Shown here: in pieces, positions 35,360-43,677 of the stretch
Position numbering within the stretch: the stretch's first letter is position 1
Layout of the letters: every line of letters begins with the position of its first letter
Assembly (NCBI GenBank): GCA_022842785.1
Contig: JALHOW010000002.1
Span: forward strand, 496,001 to 560,000
Direction of reading: 5' to 3'
From: Hyphomicrobiaceae bacterium
Lineage (GTDB): Bacteria > Pseudomonadota > Alphaproteobacteria > Rhizobiales > Hyphomicrobiaceae
DNA length: 64,000 nucleotides
Program-made: the position numbers and the translations under genes
Notes under the pieces: generated by a model
The model's input: only the letters and a program-made list of their open reading frames with translations
Database searches by the model: none
Told to the model about the DNA's origin: nothing

Positions 35360-38095
35360 TCAGCTTGCCGGATTGGCATCGGCCTGCAACCGCACTTCAC
35401 TGAGCTTCGTGACGCGATCAAAGAGCGGCGTCAGGCCCAACCGCAATACACGATCATTGAGCAGTCTTGCACGGTAGCCGATCGCGTTCGGCGATTTGCG
35501 ATCAATCTGGATCTGCCACTCCAGCGCCGCAAGGAATAACCCGGCATCAAGGCCGTCAGGACCAATCTGCAGGCACCGGTCCAATAGCGTGCGGGTCGCC
35601 TCTGTTCTGGTATCCGCCGTCAGATCGCGCAGGAGCACGAGACGCTGCCCCAATGCCGCGTAAAATGCCTCGCGCCGTTCCACGCTGATGGCATCACGGT
35701 CAAACAGCTCCGGGTCTCCGGCACTCACGCGGGCGGCACGCGCCACCGCGATGGGCTTTGCCAATTCCGGACGCTGAGCCGCGTTGGTCATCGCAGCCGT
35801 CATGGCGGGCAAATCCCCCAGGGACTTGGCAAAATCCAGAGACGCGAACGTCCAGTTGTGGACCAGCACGGCATTCGGCGTTGTAGATGAGGGAATGGCG
35901 AAGCCGCAGAAAATGCGAGGGTGCTCGGCAGCGGTCTCCCAGACCTTCTTGACCAGGGGAAGCAGCGGCAGAACCATCCCTGTCACGTCCGCTTCGCTGA
36001 GCGCCAAGCCGCGCGCGAGCTCATCCCGACACTGCGCCAGTAACAGCAATGGCTGATAGGCATTCATAAACGCGAGATTGGGGCGTGCGCTCCCGGCAGC
36101 CTCCAAGACAGCGCGCAGTCCGGCCAAGGCAGCCTCGACACCTGCACGCTTCGCGACAGCCGGCGCAATCAGCAAAGCGTGCATCGCACCGGCAGCACCA
36201 CTCGAGTTGGTTTCCGCGGCGTGCTTGCACAGCACCGCAACAATGGCGTCGAGCTTTTCACTGTCGACCTGGCCATCAACGAGCGCCGGATCGAGCTCCC
36301 GGAGCAGATACATGATGGTTTCATGCTCCGACTCGTTCTCCAGGCTGAGCCGCAAGAGCACCGTGGCGATTCGCTTGCGGAAGGCGACGTCCGGAGCTGC
36401 GCGTTGCATGACAGCGCGCGAGCTGAGGAAGGCCAAAGCGGAACGTGCCATGGGCCATGGAGCAGCACCGTCGTCGGCAGCTTCCACAATGGTCGCAATC
36501 CTATCGGCGATGGTCTGCAGCTTCTCGGCGTCGAAGTCGTTGATGTAGACTTGAGCCGTTTCCAGAGCTTCGCTGATCTCCATCAGCTTGCCGCGATCCA
36601 GTATCGCCAGGATGGCGTTCGTGACGACAGAGGTGGAGATCGTCCTGAATTCCGGGCGTGCAGCGCCCACAGACTTGATGGCCTTCAGGGCGGCGGCACT
36701 GATATCTCGATGCCGATAGGAGTCCGTCTCGCGGCCGCCGACCTGGTCGGCCAAACACCGCATCATCACACCAGCAGTCGTCACCTGATCAGACGGCAAC
36801 GCCTTCAGCCACTTGTCAAACAGAGCCAACACCACCAGCGTTCGTTCGCTCTCAGACCCCTTATGGCGCCGTGACACCGTGATCGCGGCTTCCGCGCACG
36901 CCAGATCGACGTAGGATTCGACCAATTCTGCGCGCCAAGTGCTTTTCTGCACGAACTCGTGCTGCCCGCTCTCCACCAACAGCCGGACAGCCAATGCGAA
37001 ATCAGACGGACTGCGGTCATCGCTGAGCTTGGCGTCAACCCCGTCGATCAAGCTCGATCCGAAGTAGGCTTTGGTCTGTCGGCTGGACGTCGATGAGCCA
37101 AATGCGATCTGTCGCCGGAGCACTGCCCAGAACCAGCGGTGAGCATCGGAAAAGCGGCGGTCCGCCCAGTGCGACAACGCATTCGAAAGGGGGTGAGCGT
37201 TCAAGAGCTGAGGCGCGAACACGATGGCAGAGCGTCGATCAGGCGAAGAATCGAGCGGCTCGACGGCGTAGCGGACAGCCATCTGATCCAGCGTCGCATT
37301 GAACACCGCCACTGGATCCTGATCAATCGCGGCATCATCGAGTAGCGGCTCCAGCGCCAGCTTTGCCGCCGCCGGCCCCCGCGTAAACCGCAGCGCCGTC
37401 GCCCTCGATTGGGTCACCATCGACACGAGCGCCTTGCGGAGATCACACCAGGACGGCGCCGTGCATCCTCCGAGCAAGCTATTGGCGTTGTCATAGAGCT
37501 GCAGCGCCGCATCCCAGCGGTCGGCGTCACCGCACAGGTCGCCCAGATGCTTGACGAGGATTGCCGCAAGCGGGGAGTCGGACACGACCAACGGCGCGAC
37601 GTCGGTCTCGACCGCGTCACTCGCGTCGAGGCTGCCCTTCAAACGCACCACAGACTCGACGAACCGTTCGATCGAAGGCGACGTTTCCACCCTCTTTGCC
37701 AAATGTCTGATGCTCGACAAGTCTGCAAGTGCGATCGTCAGGGCGGCTTCGACGGCTTTCATGGCTGTCAACTCGGCGGCGCTGACGTCCTTTTCATAGA
37801 TGCCGGGCTCTTGATCGCCCTGCCAAACCACAACTTGCAGGAACCGCTGCAGGTAAGCTCGGAGCCCGCCTTGGACGGACTTCGGTCTCACGGCCCAATT
37901 GGCGAGCGGGGACGCATCGCCGGACAGTTGTTCCTCGCATAGATCGGCGAGCACGACCGAACCGTCGCTCACGGCGTCGACCGTGGCGGCGCAAAGCTCT
38001 CGCAAAAGGTCGGCCGGCAGATAATGCCGCACCACGAGCCACAGCAGGTGATGCTCGCGAAAATCGCGATGGCGGATCGCTGTCGGGTCAGACAT
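35360..38095 (-). CDS. 911-residue alpha-solenoid protein of unknown function
   Basis: Almost wholly helical, with no signal peptide, membrane segment or recognisable catalytic motif. Helix pairs recur through its length, for example DRWDAALQLYDNANSLL (TPR-like) and several HEAT-like stretches at 480-700, so it probably forms an extended scaffold or sensor. Its start overlaps the end of the nitrilase-like gene by 8 bp, and the two form a leftward operon inside the defence island, facing Gabija with 50 bp between stop codons. I do not recognise a family. A role as target sensor or regulator of the hydrolase is inference from this linkage. Confidence 0.8.
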   Translation of the reverse strand: MSDPTAIRHRDFREHHLLWLVVRHYLPADLLRELCAATVDAVSDGSVVLADLCEEQLSGDASPLANWAVRPKSVQGGLRAYLQRFLQVVVWQGDQEPGIYEKDVSAAELTAMKAVEAALTIALADLSSIRHLAKRVETSPSIERFVESVVRLKGSLDASDAVETDVAPLVVSDSPLAAILVKHLGDLCGDADRWDAALQLYDNANSLLGGCTAPSWCDLRKALVSMVTQSRATALRFTRGPAAAKLALEPLLDDAAIDQDPVAVFNATLDQMAVRYAVEPLDSSPDRRSAIVFAPQLLNAHPLSNALSHWADRRFSDAHRWFWAVLRRQIAFGSSTSSRQTKAYFGSSLIDGVDAKLSDDRSPSDFALAVRLLVESGQHEFVQKSTWRAELVESYVDLACAEAAITVSRRHKGSESERTLVVLALFDKWLKALPSDQVTTAGVMMRCLADQVGGRETDSYRHRDISAAALKAIKSVGAARPEFRTISTSVVTNAILAILDRGKLMEISEALETAQVYINDFDAEKLQTIADRIATIVEAADDGAAPWPMARSALAFLSSRAVMQRAAPDVAFRKRIATVLLRLSLENESEHETIMYLLRELDPALVDGQVDSEKLDAIVAVLCKHAAETNSSGAAGAMHALLIAPAVAKRAGVEAALAGLRAVLEAAGSARPNLAFMNAYQPLLLLAQCRDELARGLALSEADVTGMVLPLLPLVKKVWETAAEHPRIFCGFAIPSSTTPNAVLVHNWTFASLDFAKSLGDLPAMTAAMTNAAQRPELAKPIAVARAARVSAGDPELFDRDAISVERREAFYAALGQRLVLLRDLTADTRTEATRTLLDRCLQIGPDGLDAGLFLAALEWQIQIDRKSPNAIGYRARLLNDRVLRLGLTPLFDRVTKLSEVRLQADANPAS

Positions 38096-39428
38096 GGGTG
38101 CCCATCCGCTTGAAGTTGAGAGTACCAGTGGTCCCGGCGTCCCCGACGTGCACGCCGCATTGCGACAGGCTCTCGGGTGTCGCCCATAGAGAATTCTCCC
38201 GGGGCAAACGTTGAATCGAGCAGCTGAAGATCCGGACCTTCTCGTTGTCGACGCTCAATGGCGTAAGACAGGCGACAAACCCGCGGCTCTTCCACGCGCG
38301 CAGGGCGTCATCGTCGGCGGATGACCAGTGGTTGTTGCCACCCCCTGGCCCATCGGGTTTGCCCCAACAACTTACCTCGATCCCCTCGGGAAAGGCCTTA
38401 TAGAGCGGCGGCACGGGGAGAAATACGCCCGACAGTCCGCCAGGCGCCTGGTCGGGAAGCTCTTGGAAATTGGCCAGGACGACCGCCGCAAAATGATGAC
38501 GCGCGTAGTCTGGCTCGCTCGCGACTGAGCGAAAAGCATCCAGAAATTTCCCATGCCAGACCCGATGAGTCGTGTCGTTCTTCGACCTGGTCTTGAGTTG
38601 CGGCGTGCAAGTCGCAACCGAAACGATGTCGATGTGGTCAGGCAGCGAATCCGAGAAGCTTTCGGGATAGCGACTGACCGCTGCAAGCGGCCCACCCACC
38701 GGGCGATCTGTCTTCAAACTCAAGGCGTCCGCACATATGAGGGGCTGGAGGCTCACAGTCATATACTGCTTGTCGACCGGGGCGAGTGTCACCAGCGTCA
38801 GCATGTCAGCTTCCGTCATGTGCCGCTCGGGAAGCGGGTTCGTCTCGAACTGAGATCGCACGGCCTTGGGATGCAGGCAGAGTCGCAGCTCACCGTTGGC
38901 ATCGACAGCAAAGAGACAGCCAAGGTTGAACCATGGCTCACCGCATTGGCGAGCGAGCCACATCCGAAACGGCCCTAAGTCCTCTTCAGACTTCGCGGAC
39001 AGCACGAGCAGCCTTTCCACTAGATCTTGGACTTCCTTGAGCGAGAAGAGATGACCAGCTTCGTCCGTGGGACGCAAACCGACGTGGATGCAGCCCGAGG
39101 GACCGTAGTCCGTGAGCCCGGACAACGTGTTCACGAGCGCCTCGACGGGAACGAATGCCTCGGGAAAGGTCGCCAGATCGAAGCGGGCCTGTTGAGGAGG
39201 CGCCACGACTGGCGTGTACCTATCGAGCGCCTTGCCTGAGGGACTGAGGAGCTCGTTTAACACAGCATAGAAAAGCGCCGCGTGACCGTCGGGACGATAC
39301 TCGCGCGGTTCCACGATGCGGAGGACAAACGGCCGTCCCCGGCGCTCGAACGGCCAGGACAGGTGCGCTCCCAAAAAGGCAGGCTTTTGGGAGGGCTGGG
39401 TTGCCCCGGACGGGCTTTCCCGCTGCAT
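38088..39428 (-). CDS. Nitrilase-superfamily (carbon-nitrogen hydrolase) protein in a defence-island pair
   Basis: 446 residues from ATG 39428; the frame is open to 39638 but the extra residues are low-complexity Cys/Arg-rich. The nitrilase triad can be traced in order: Glu90 in DLATFPEAFVP, Lys188 in LRLCLHPKAV, and Cys232 in VSLQPLICADAL. Spacings (98 and 44 residues) suit the fold. A C-terminal domain ends with ACLTPLSVDNEKVRIFSCSIQRLP. No signal peptide. Partner of the 911-residue solenoid gene downstream (8-bp overlap). Possible activities are amidase, NAD- or nucleotide-linked amide hydrolysis or N-acyl transfer; none can be chosen from sequence. Confidence 0.65.
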   Translation of the reverse strand: MQRESPSGATQPSQKPAFLGAHLSWPFERRGRPFVLRIVEPREYRPDGHAALFYAVLNELLSPSGKALDRYTPVVAPPQQARFDLATFPEAFVPVEALVNTLSGLTDYGPSGCIHVGLRPTDEAGHLFSLKEVQDLVERLLVLSAKSEEDLGPFRMWLARQCGEPWFNLGCLFAVDANGELRLCLHPKAVRSQFETNPLPERHMTEADMLTLVTLAPVDKQYMTVSLQPLICADALSLKTDRPVGGPLAAVSRYPESFSDSLPDHIDIVSVATCTPQLKTRSKNDTTHRVWHGKFLDAFRSVASEPDYARHHFAAVVLANFQELPDQAPGGLSGVFLPVPPLYKAFPEGIEVSCWGKPDGPGGGNNHWSSADDDALRAWKSRGFVACLTPLSVDNEKVRIFSCSIQRLPRENSLWATPESLSQCGVHVGDAGTTGTLNFKRMGTHV

Positions 39429-39968
39429 GTTGCCTATCCCCCGTCGCCCACAAGAACCATCCCTGCACAACAATCGGCGTAGCGTATGAACGTCCATCTG
39501 AGAATGCAACTCGCCCCGTCGAACGGATCGTGAGCCTGTGTCGCCGTGCCAATAGCCGCGCCGACAAACAAGCGCGCCCACTGACGCGTACTTCCGAAGG
39601 TACGGGAACTGAAGGCCCGGACCTTGGCACGGTTTCACTGGCGTCCATAAACGTTGCGGCTCCAGTTGGGCGCCTCGCGGCCGCCAGCGGCCGCGACCGG
39701 GCCCTAGCGCGCGACCTGAAGGCCGCGCGCCCGAGCCCCGCGCAGCGGGTCTCGGCCCATGCGGGTGACGGTCCCGTGGCGCGGAACCACGACGTCAGGA
39801 AAAACAGCAATCCACGTCGTCGAGCAACGCGGCAGCCCGCGATCGTATCGCGTCCGGTGGGTGGCCATCGACCGGCTGCCGTGGAGAGAGGCAGAGGGAG
39901 GCGGCGATCGGCGCGACGGGCTGATGGGTGAGAGAGAGTCTCTCGCCGGCCAGTCGCGGAGATCCGCA
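39429..39968. other. GC-rich intergenic region before the ardC-like gene
   Basis: No supported gene, although one frame per strand is open. It contains CGCGGCCGCCAGCGGCCGCG near 39677-39696, a GC palindrome, and at 39930-39951 the motif GAGAGAGAGTCTCTCGCCGG that recurs before the ParB-like gene. The divergent promoters for the nitrilase-like operon and the backbone operon must lie here. Confidence 0.4.
39930..39951 (+). promoter_or_regulatory. GAGAGA/TCTC motif before the ardC-like gene
   Basis: GAGAGAGAGTCTCTCGCCGG contains the inverted pair GAGAGA/TCTCTC and lies about 20 bp before ATG 39969. A close copy precedes the ParB-like gene at 41346. The shared position argues for common control of the two operons or a shared translational leader. 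Confidence 0.4.
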
Positions 39969-40919
39969 ATGTCCAGATCGACCAAGCGTAAGCCATCCGG
40001 CGGCGACCGGACCCACTTCTACGATGACATCACCAACACGATCATCGGCGAGCTCGAGAAGGGTCGCTTCCCCTGGGTGCAGCCCTGGGACACCCCGTCG
40101 GCCAAGGCACAGCTCTCCATGCCGAAGAACGCTTCGACGAGCCGCACCTACTCCGGCATAAACGTGCTCATCCTCTGGGGTGAGGTGATCGAAAAAGCAT
40201 ACAGCAGGCAGAGCTGGCTTACGTATCGACAAGCCGCCGCACTTGGTGGCCACGTGCGCAAGGGTGAACGCGGCACGACCGTCGTTTATGCCGACCGCTT
40301 CATTCCGGATGATGCGAAGCGGCGCGCCGCACAGAGCGATGTCGAAGCGCGCGCCATTCCGTTCCTGAAACGCTTCACGGTTTTCAATACGGATCAGATC
40401 GAAGATCTTCCGGATAACATCGCAACGGCGGCGCCGCCTCCGCCGCCGGGAACCATCGAGCCACGCGTCGAGGCCCTGATCAAGGCCACCGGCATCGACT
40501 TCCGCATCGGCGGCAACCGCGCCTTCTATATGCCCTCGCAAGACTACGTGCAGGTGCCGCCGCCGGCAGCGTTCTTCGAGCCGACCAACTGGCACAGAAC
40601 GGCGCTCCATGAATGTGGTCATGCCGTGGGCCACCCGTCGCGCCTCAACCGCGACCTCAGTGGTTCCTTCGGATCGCGCAAGTACGCCTTCGAGGAACTG
40701 GTCGCCGAGATGACTGCCGCCTTCTGCTGCGCTTCTCTCGGCATCACGCCAACGGTGCGGCACGCCGACTACCTCGGATCGTGGCTCGAGGTGTTGCGCG
40801 AGGATGCCCGCGCGATCGTCCGTGCTGCCTCGCTTGCCAGCAAGGCCACTGACTACCTGCTCGCCTTCCTGCCAAAGGAGGACGACGAGGCCATGTCTGG
40901 ACGGAGGACTGCGGCATGA
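39969..40919 (+). CDS. ArdC-like antirestriction protein (ssDNA-binding, zincin)
   Basis: 316 residues. The N-terminal ArdC domain (DUF1738/PF08401) starts FYDDITNTIIGELEKGRFPWVQPW and contains YSGINVLILW and GGHVRKGERGTTVVYADRF. The C-terminal zincin-like domain (DUF5697/MPTase polyvalent) has ALHECGHAVGHPSRL with the HExxH set at 214-218 and FEELVAEMTAAFCC. Such proteins bind single-stranded DNA and protect incoming plasmid DNA from host restriction. GGAG precedes ATG 39969. It overlaps the next gene by ATGA. It is part of the ICE backbone, directly next to the defence island. Confidence 0.88.
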   Translation: MSRSTKRKPSGGDRTHFYDDITNTIIGELEKGRFPWVQPWDTPSAKAQLSMPKNASTSRTYSGINVLILWGEVIEKAYSRQSWLTYRQAAALGGHVRKGERGTTVVYADRFIPDDAKRRAAQSDVEARAIPFLKRFTVFNTDQIEDLPDNIATAAPPPPPGTIEPRVEALIKATGIDFRIGGNRAFYMPSQDYVQVPPPAAFFEPTNWHRTALHECGHAVGHPSRLNRDLSGSFGSRKYAFEELVAEMTAAFCCASLGITPTVRHADYLGSWLEVLREDARAIVRAASLASKATDYLLAFLPKEDDEAMSGRRTAA

Positions 40920-41293
40920 TCATCCTCACACCAGAGCTGCGCGATCGTCTACTGATCAACGGCCGCCTGCGCAGTGTCGATCATGTGCCGATCGTCAAGT
41001 TCTTCAATCCGGTTGGTGCCGCCACATGGCTCGCGACCGAGCTCGATGACGATGGCAAGACACTATTTGGCCTCGCCGATCTTGGATTCGGCAGTCCGGA
41101 ACTAGGTGCGTTCAACCTCCTCGAGATGGCCTCGGTTCGTCTGCCGTTCGGACTGAGCATCGAACGCGACCTCTACTTCGAGGCTGCGTTCCCGCTTTCG
41201 GTCTACACCGAAGCCGCGCGCAAAGCCGGCCGCATCGTGCTCGACGAGCGGCGTCTGCGGGAGGCGGCGGAGGCCTTGCGCGAGCGCGGGTGA
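40916..41293 (+). CDS. DUF2958 domain protein
   Basis: 125 residues covering DUF2958 (PF11171): MIILTPELRDRLLINGR, then VKFFNPVGAATWLATEL, FGLADLGFGSPELGAFNLLEM and the ending with LPFGLSIERDLYF. The family has no known activity; it regularly accompanies ArdC-like and ParB-like genes on alphaproteobacterial ICEs and plasmids. Overlaps the ardC-like gene by 4 bp, so translation is coupled. Confidence 0.88.
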   Translation: MIILTPELRDRLLINGRLRSVDHVPIVKFFNPVGAATWLATELDDDGKTLFGLADLGFGSPELGAFNLLEMASVRLPFGLSIERDLYFEAAFPLSVYTEAARKAGRIVLDERRLREAAEALRERG

Positions 41294-41345
41294 GGCATGG
41301 TGAGAGTGAGAGAGCGGTGGTGGGTTTCACGGCGGGTTCGGGGTC

Positions 41346-41365
41346 GAGAGAGTGTCTCGGCCGCC
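41346..41365 (+). promoter_or_regulatory. GAGAGA/TCTC motif before the parB-like gene
   Basis: GAGAGAGTGTCTCGGCCGCC, 18 bp before ATG 41383, repeats the motif seen at 39930-39951 at a similar distance from the start codon. Confidence 0.4.
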
Positions 41366-41382
41366 CGCCGTGGAGAACCGTC

Positions 41383-43395
41383 ATGATCAAGACCACTCAG
41401 AAGATCGCGCTCAGCATGTCGCGCGACATACCCTTCAACAAGCTGGTGCTGAGCCAATCCAACGTCCGACGCGTGAACGCGGGCATCGCCATCGAGGAGC
41501 TCGCTGCAGACATCGCACGGCGTACGCTCTTGCAGAGTCTGACCGTGCGTCCCGTGCTCGATGACGAGGGCAACGAGACCGGCATGTACGAGATTCCGGC
41601 CGGTGGACGCCGCTATCGTGCTCTGCAGCTGCTCGTCAAGCAGAAGCGCCTTCCCAAGACGGCACCCGTTCCCTGCATTGTGCGCGCAGCCGACACGGAG
41701 GTTTCTGCCGAAGAGGATTCGCTCGCCGAGAACGTGCAACGCGCGCCGCTCCATCCCCTCGATCAGCTCCGCGCGTTCATGGCCCTGCGCGAGAAGGGCC
41801 AGCCCGAAGAGGAGATCGCGGCTGCCTTCTTCGTCTCGGTCAACGTCGTACGTCAGCGGTTGCGGCTCGCCGCCGTCTCGGTGAAGTTGCTCGACGTCTA
41901 TGCCGAGGACGGCATCACGCTCGACCAGTTGATGGCCTTCACCGTCAATCCCGATCATGAGCGTCAGGAGCAGGCGTGGGATGCCCTGCAGCATTCCTAC
42001 AATAAGGAACCCTTCCACATCCGCCGCCTCCTGACGGAGAGCGCCGTGCGCGCCTCCGACAAGCGCGCCCAGTTCGTCGGCACGGAGGCCTACGAGAAGG
42101 CCGGCGGCACGATCCTGCGCGATCTTTTCGAGCCCGATGACGGCGGCTGGTTGCAGGAGCCGGCCTTGCTGGAAAAGCTCGTCGCCGAGAGACTGGAGCG
42201 CGAAGCCGACGGCATCCGCGCCGAGGGCTGGAAGTGGATCGAGGTCGTGACCGAGCTCCCCTACGGCTACGGTCATGGCCTGCGCCAGCTCAGTGGCCGC
42301 GAAGTCCCCTTGACCGACGAGGAGACCGCGACCCGCGACACGCTGCAGGCTGAGCTCGACAAGCTCGAAGCCGAGTATGCGGAAGCCCACGAGGTTCCGG
42401 AAGAGATCGACCAACGTCTCGGCGAGATCGAAACGGCAATGGATGCGTTGGACGATCGCCCGGTCGTCTATGAGCCGGACGACATCGCACGCGCCGGTGC
42501 CTTCGTCAGCATCGACAGTACCGGGACGCTGCGCGTCGAGCGCGGCTACATGCGGCCCGAGGACGAGCCGCCGATCGCAGACGACGACGAAGTCGAGCGC
42601 GATCAATCCGATAGTCGGCGGATGACTTCATCCGGAGAGAATCCTGACACGGATGAGCACGACGCCGTTGATGAGCCTGAGGAGGACGACGGCAATCGCC
42701 CCTTGTCGGACCGGCTCATGGCCGAGCTGACCGCGCACCGTACATTGGCGCTGCGGGAGGCCGTCGCCAACGATCCCGACGTCGCGCTCCGCGCTGCTCT
42801 ACACGCACTGTGCCTCAAGCTCTTCTATCACTACGGTTTTGACACGTGCCTGGAGATCGAGGCGAAGAGCGTCCTGTTCGGCCACACGTCCGGGCTTGCG
42901 GACACGCCGGCGGCCAAGGCGATCGACGCGCGGCACAAGGCCTGGGACGAACAGATGCCCGAGGATACGAGCGATCTGTGGGACATGCTGGCAGAGCTCG
43001 ACAGCGACAGCCGGCAGGCCCTGTTCGCCCATTGCATCGGGCTCACGATAAATGCCGTGCATCAGCCCTATGACCGACGGCCGAAGGCGCTGCGTCATGC
43101 CGGCCGTCTCGCGTCCGCGGTCACGCTCGACATGGCGGCCGCCGGCTGGAAACCAACCGCCGATGCCTTCCTCGGCCGCGTGACGAAGGCACGCATTCTC
43201 GATGCCGTGCGTGAAGCCAAGGGCGAGAAGGCGACTGAGCGCATGGCGCATCTCAAGAAGGCCGAAATGGCCAAGGAGGCCGAGCGGCTCCTCGACGGCA
43301 GCGGCTGGCTGCCCGAGCCGTTGCGCACTGTCGGCATGGGAAATGCCACGACTGAGGACGTCGATCAGATGCCGCACGTGATGGCGGCTGAGTAA
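41383..43395 (+). CDS. ParB/Spo0J-like nuclease-domain protein of ICE
   Basis: 670 residues. The ParB N-terminal domain is complete: FNKLVLSQSNVRR, EIPAGGRRYRALQLL and SLAENVQRAPLHPLDQLRAF, followed by an HTH (IAAAFFVSVNVVRQRLRLAAVS). Beyond residue 220 it has a long acidic linker (about 395-460, DDDEVERDQS and DEPEEDDG) and a helical C-terminal domain not found in chromosomal ParB. This large form is typical of plasmids and ICEs of Hyphomicrobiales. No parA is present in the window, so classical partition is doubtful; a transcription or antirestriction-linked role is possible. A terminator follows. Confidence 0.88.
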   Translation: MIKTTQKIALSMSRDIPFNKLVLSQSNVRRVNAGIAIEELAADIARRTLLQSLTVRPVLDDEGNETGMYEIPAGGRRYRALQLLVKQKRLPKTAPVPCIVRAADTEVSAEEDSLAENVQRAPLHPLDQLRAFMALREKGQPEEEIAAAFFVSVNVVRQRLRLAAVSVKLLDVYAEDGITLDQLMAFTVNPDHERQEQAWDALQHSYNKEPFHIRRLLTESAVRASDKRAQFVGTEAYEKAGGTILRDLFEPDDGGWLQEPALLEKLVAERLEREADGIRAEGWKWIEVVTELPYGYGHGLRQLSGREVPLTDEETATRDTLQAELDKLEAEYAEAHEVPEEIDQRLGEIETAMDALDDRPVVYEPDDIARAGAFVSIDSTGTLRVERGYMRPEDEPPIADDDEVERDQSDSRRMTSSGENPDTDEHDAVDEPEEDDGNRPLSDRLMAELTAHRTLALREAVANDPDVALRAALHALCLKLFYHYGFDTCLEIEAKSVLFGHTSGLADTPAAKAIDARHKAWDEQMPEDTSDLWDMLAELDSDSRQALFAHCIGLTINAVHQPYDRRPKALRHAGRLASAVTLDMAAAGWKPTADAFLGRVTKARILDAVREAKGEKATERMAHLKKAEMAKEAERLLDGSGWLPEPLRTVGMGNATTEDVDQMPHVMAAE

Positions 43396-43420
43396 CACCG
43401 CTCACATCCCATTCACCTTT

Positions 43421-43445
43421 GCCCGGCCTTGTGCCGGGCATTTTT
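43421..43445 (+). terminator. Rho-independent terminator after the parB-like gene
   Basis: GCCCGGC (43421-43427) and GCCGGGC (43433-43439) form a perfect 7-bp stem with loop CTTGT, followed by ATTTTTC. Classic intrinsic terminator. Confidence 0.85.
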
Positions 43446-43460
43446 CTTTCGGAGGCTCCC

Positions 43461-43658
43461 ATGACCTACGGTACCTACCTGCGCCTCGACATCACGGTCC
43501 ACGACGGTTGGCGTGCCGTCGTCCGGGCAGCCGCCAAGAAGCTGGCACCGCACGCCCGCCGCGATCAGGCGCAGCGCGAGGCCCGACATCGGTTCTATCG
43601 GCAGATGCTCGAGTATCATCGCGAGGCGCAGGCAATCGTCTCGTATTGGCGTTTGTGA
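43461..43658 (+). CDS. Small basic ICE protein
   Basis: 65 residues from ATG 43461 with GGAGG six bases upstream; the frame is open to 43419 through the terminator, which is not coding. The product (MTYGTYLRLDITVHDGWR, VVRAAAKKLAPHARRD, RHRFYRQMLEYHREAQAIV) is basic and helical. No family name known to me, but small proteins of this type recur between parB-like and Toprim genes in related elements. Confidence 0.75.
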   Translation: MTYGTYLRLDITVHDGWRAVVRAAAKKLAPHARRDQAQREARHRFYRQMLEYHREAQAIVSYWRL

Positions 43659-43677
43659 CACCTATATCGAGGTGATC

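Noticed and set aside
41203-42606. A 467-codon minus-strand frame opposite the ParB-like gene
   Set aside because: No recognisable motif or ribosome site, and the plus strand encodes a complete ParB N-domain and HTH.
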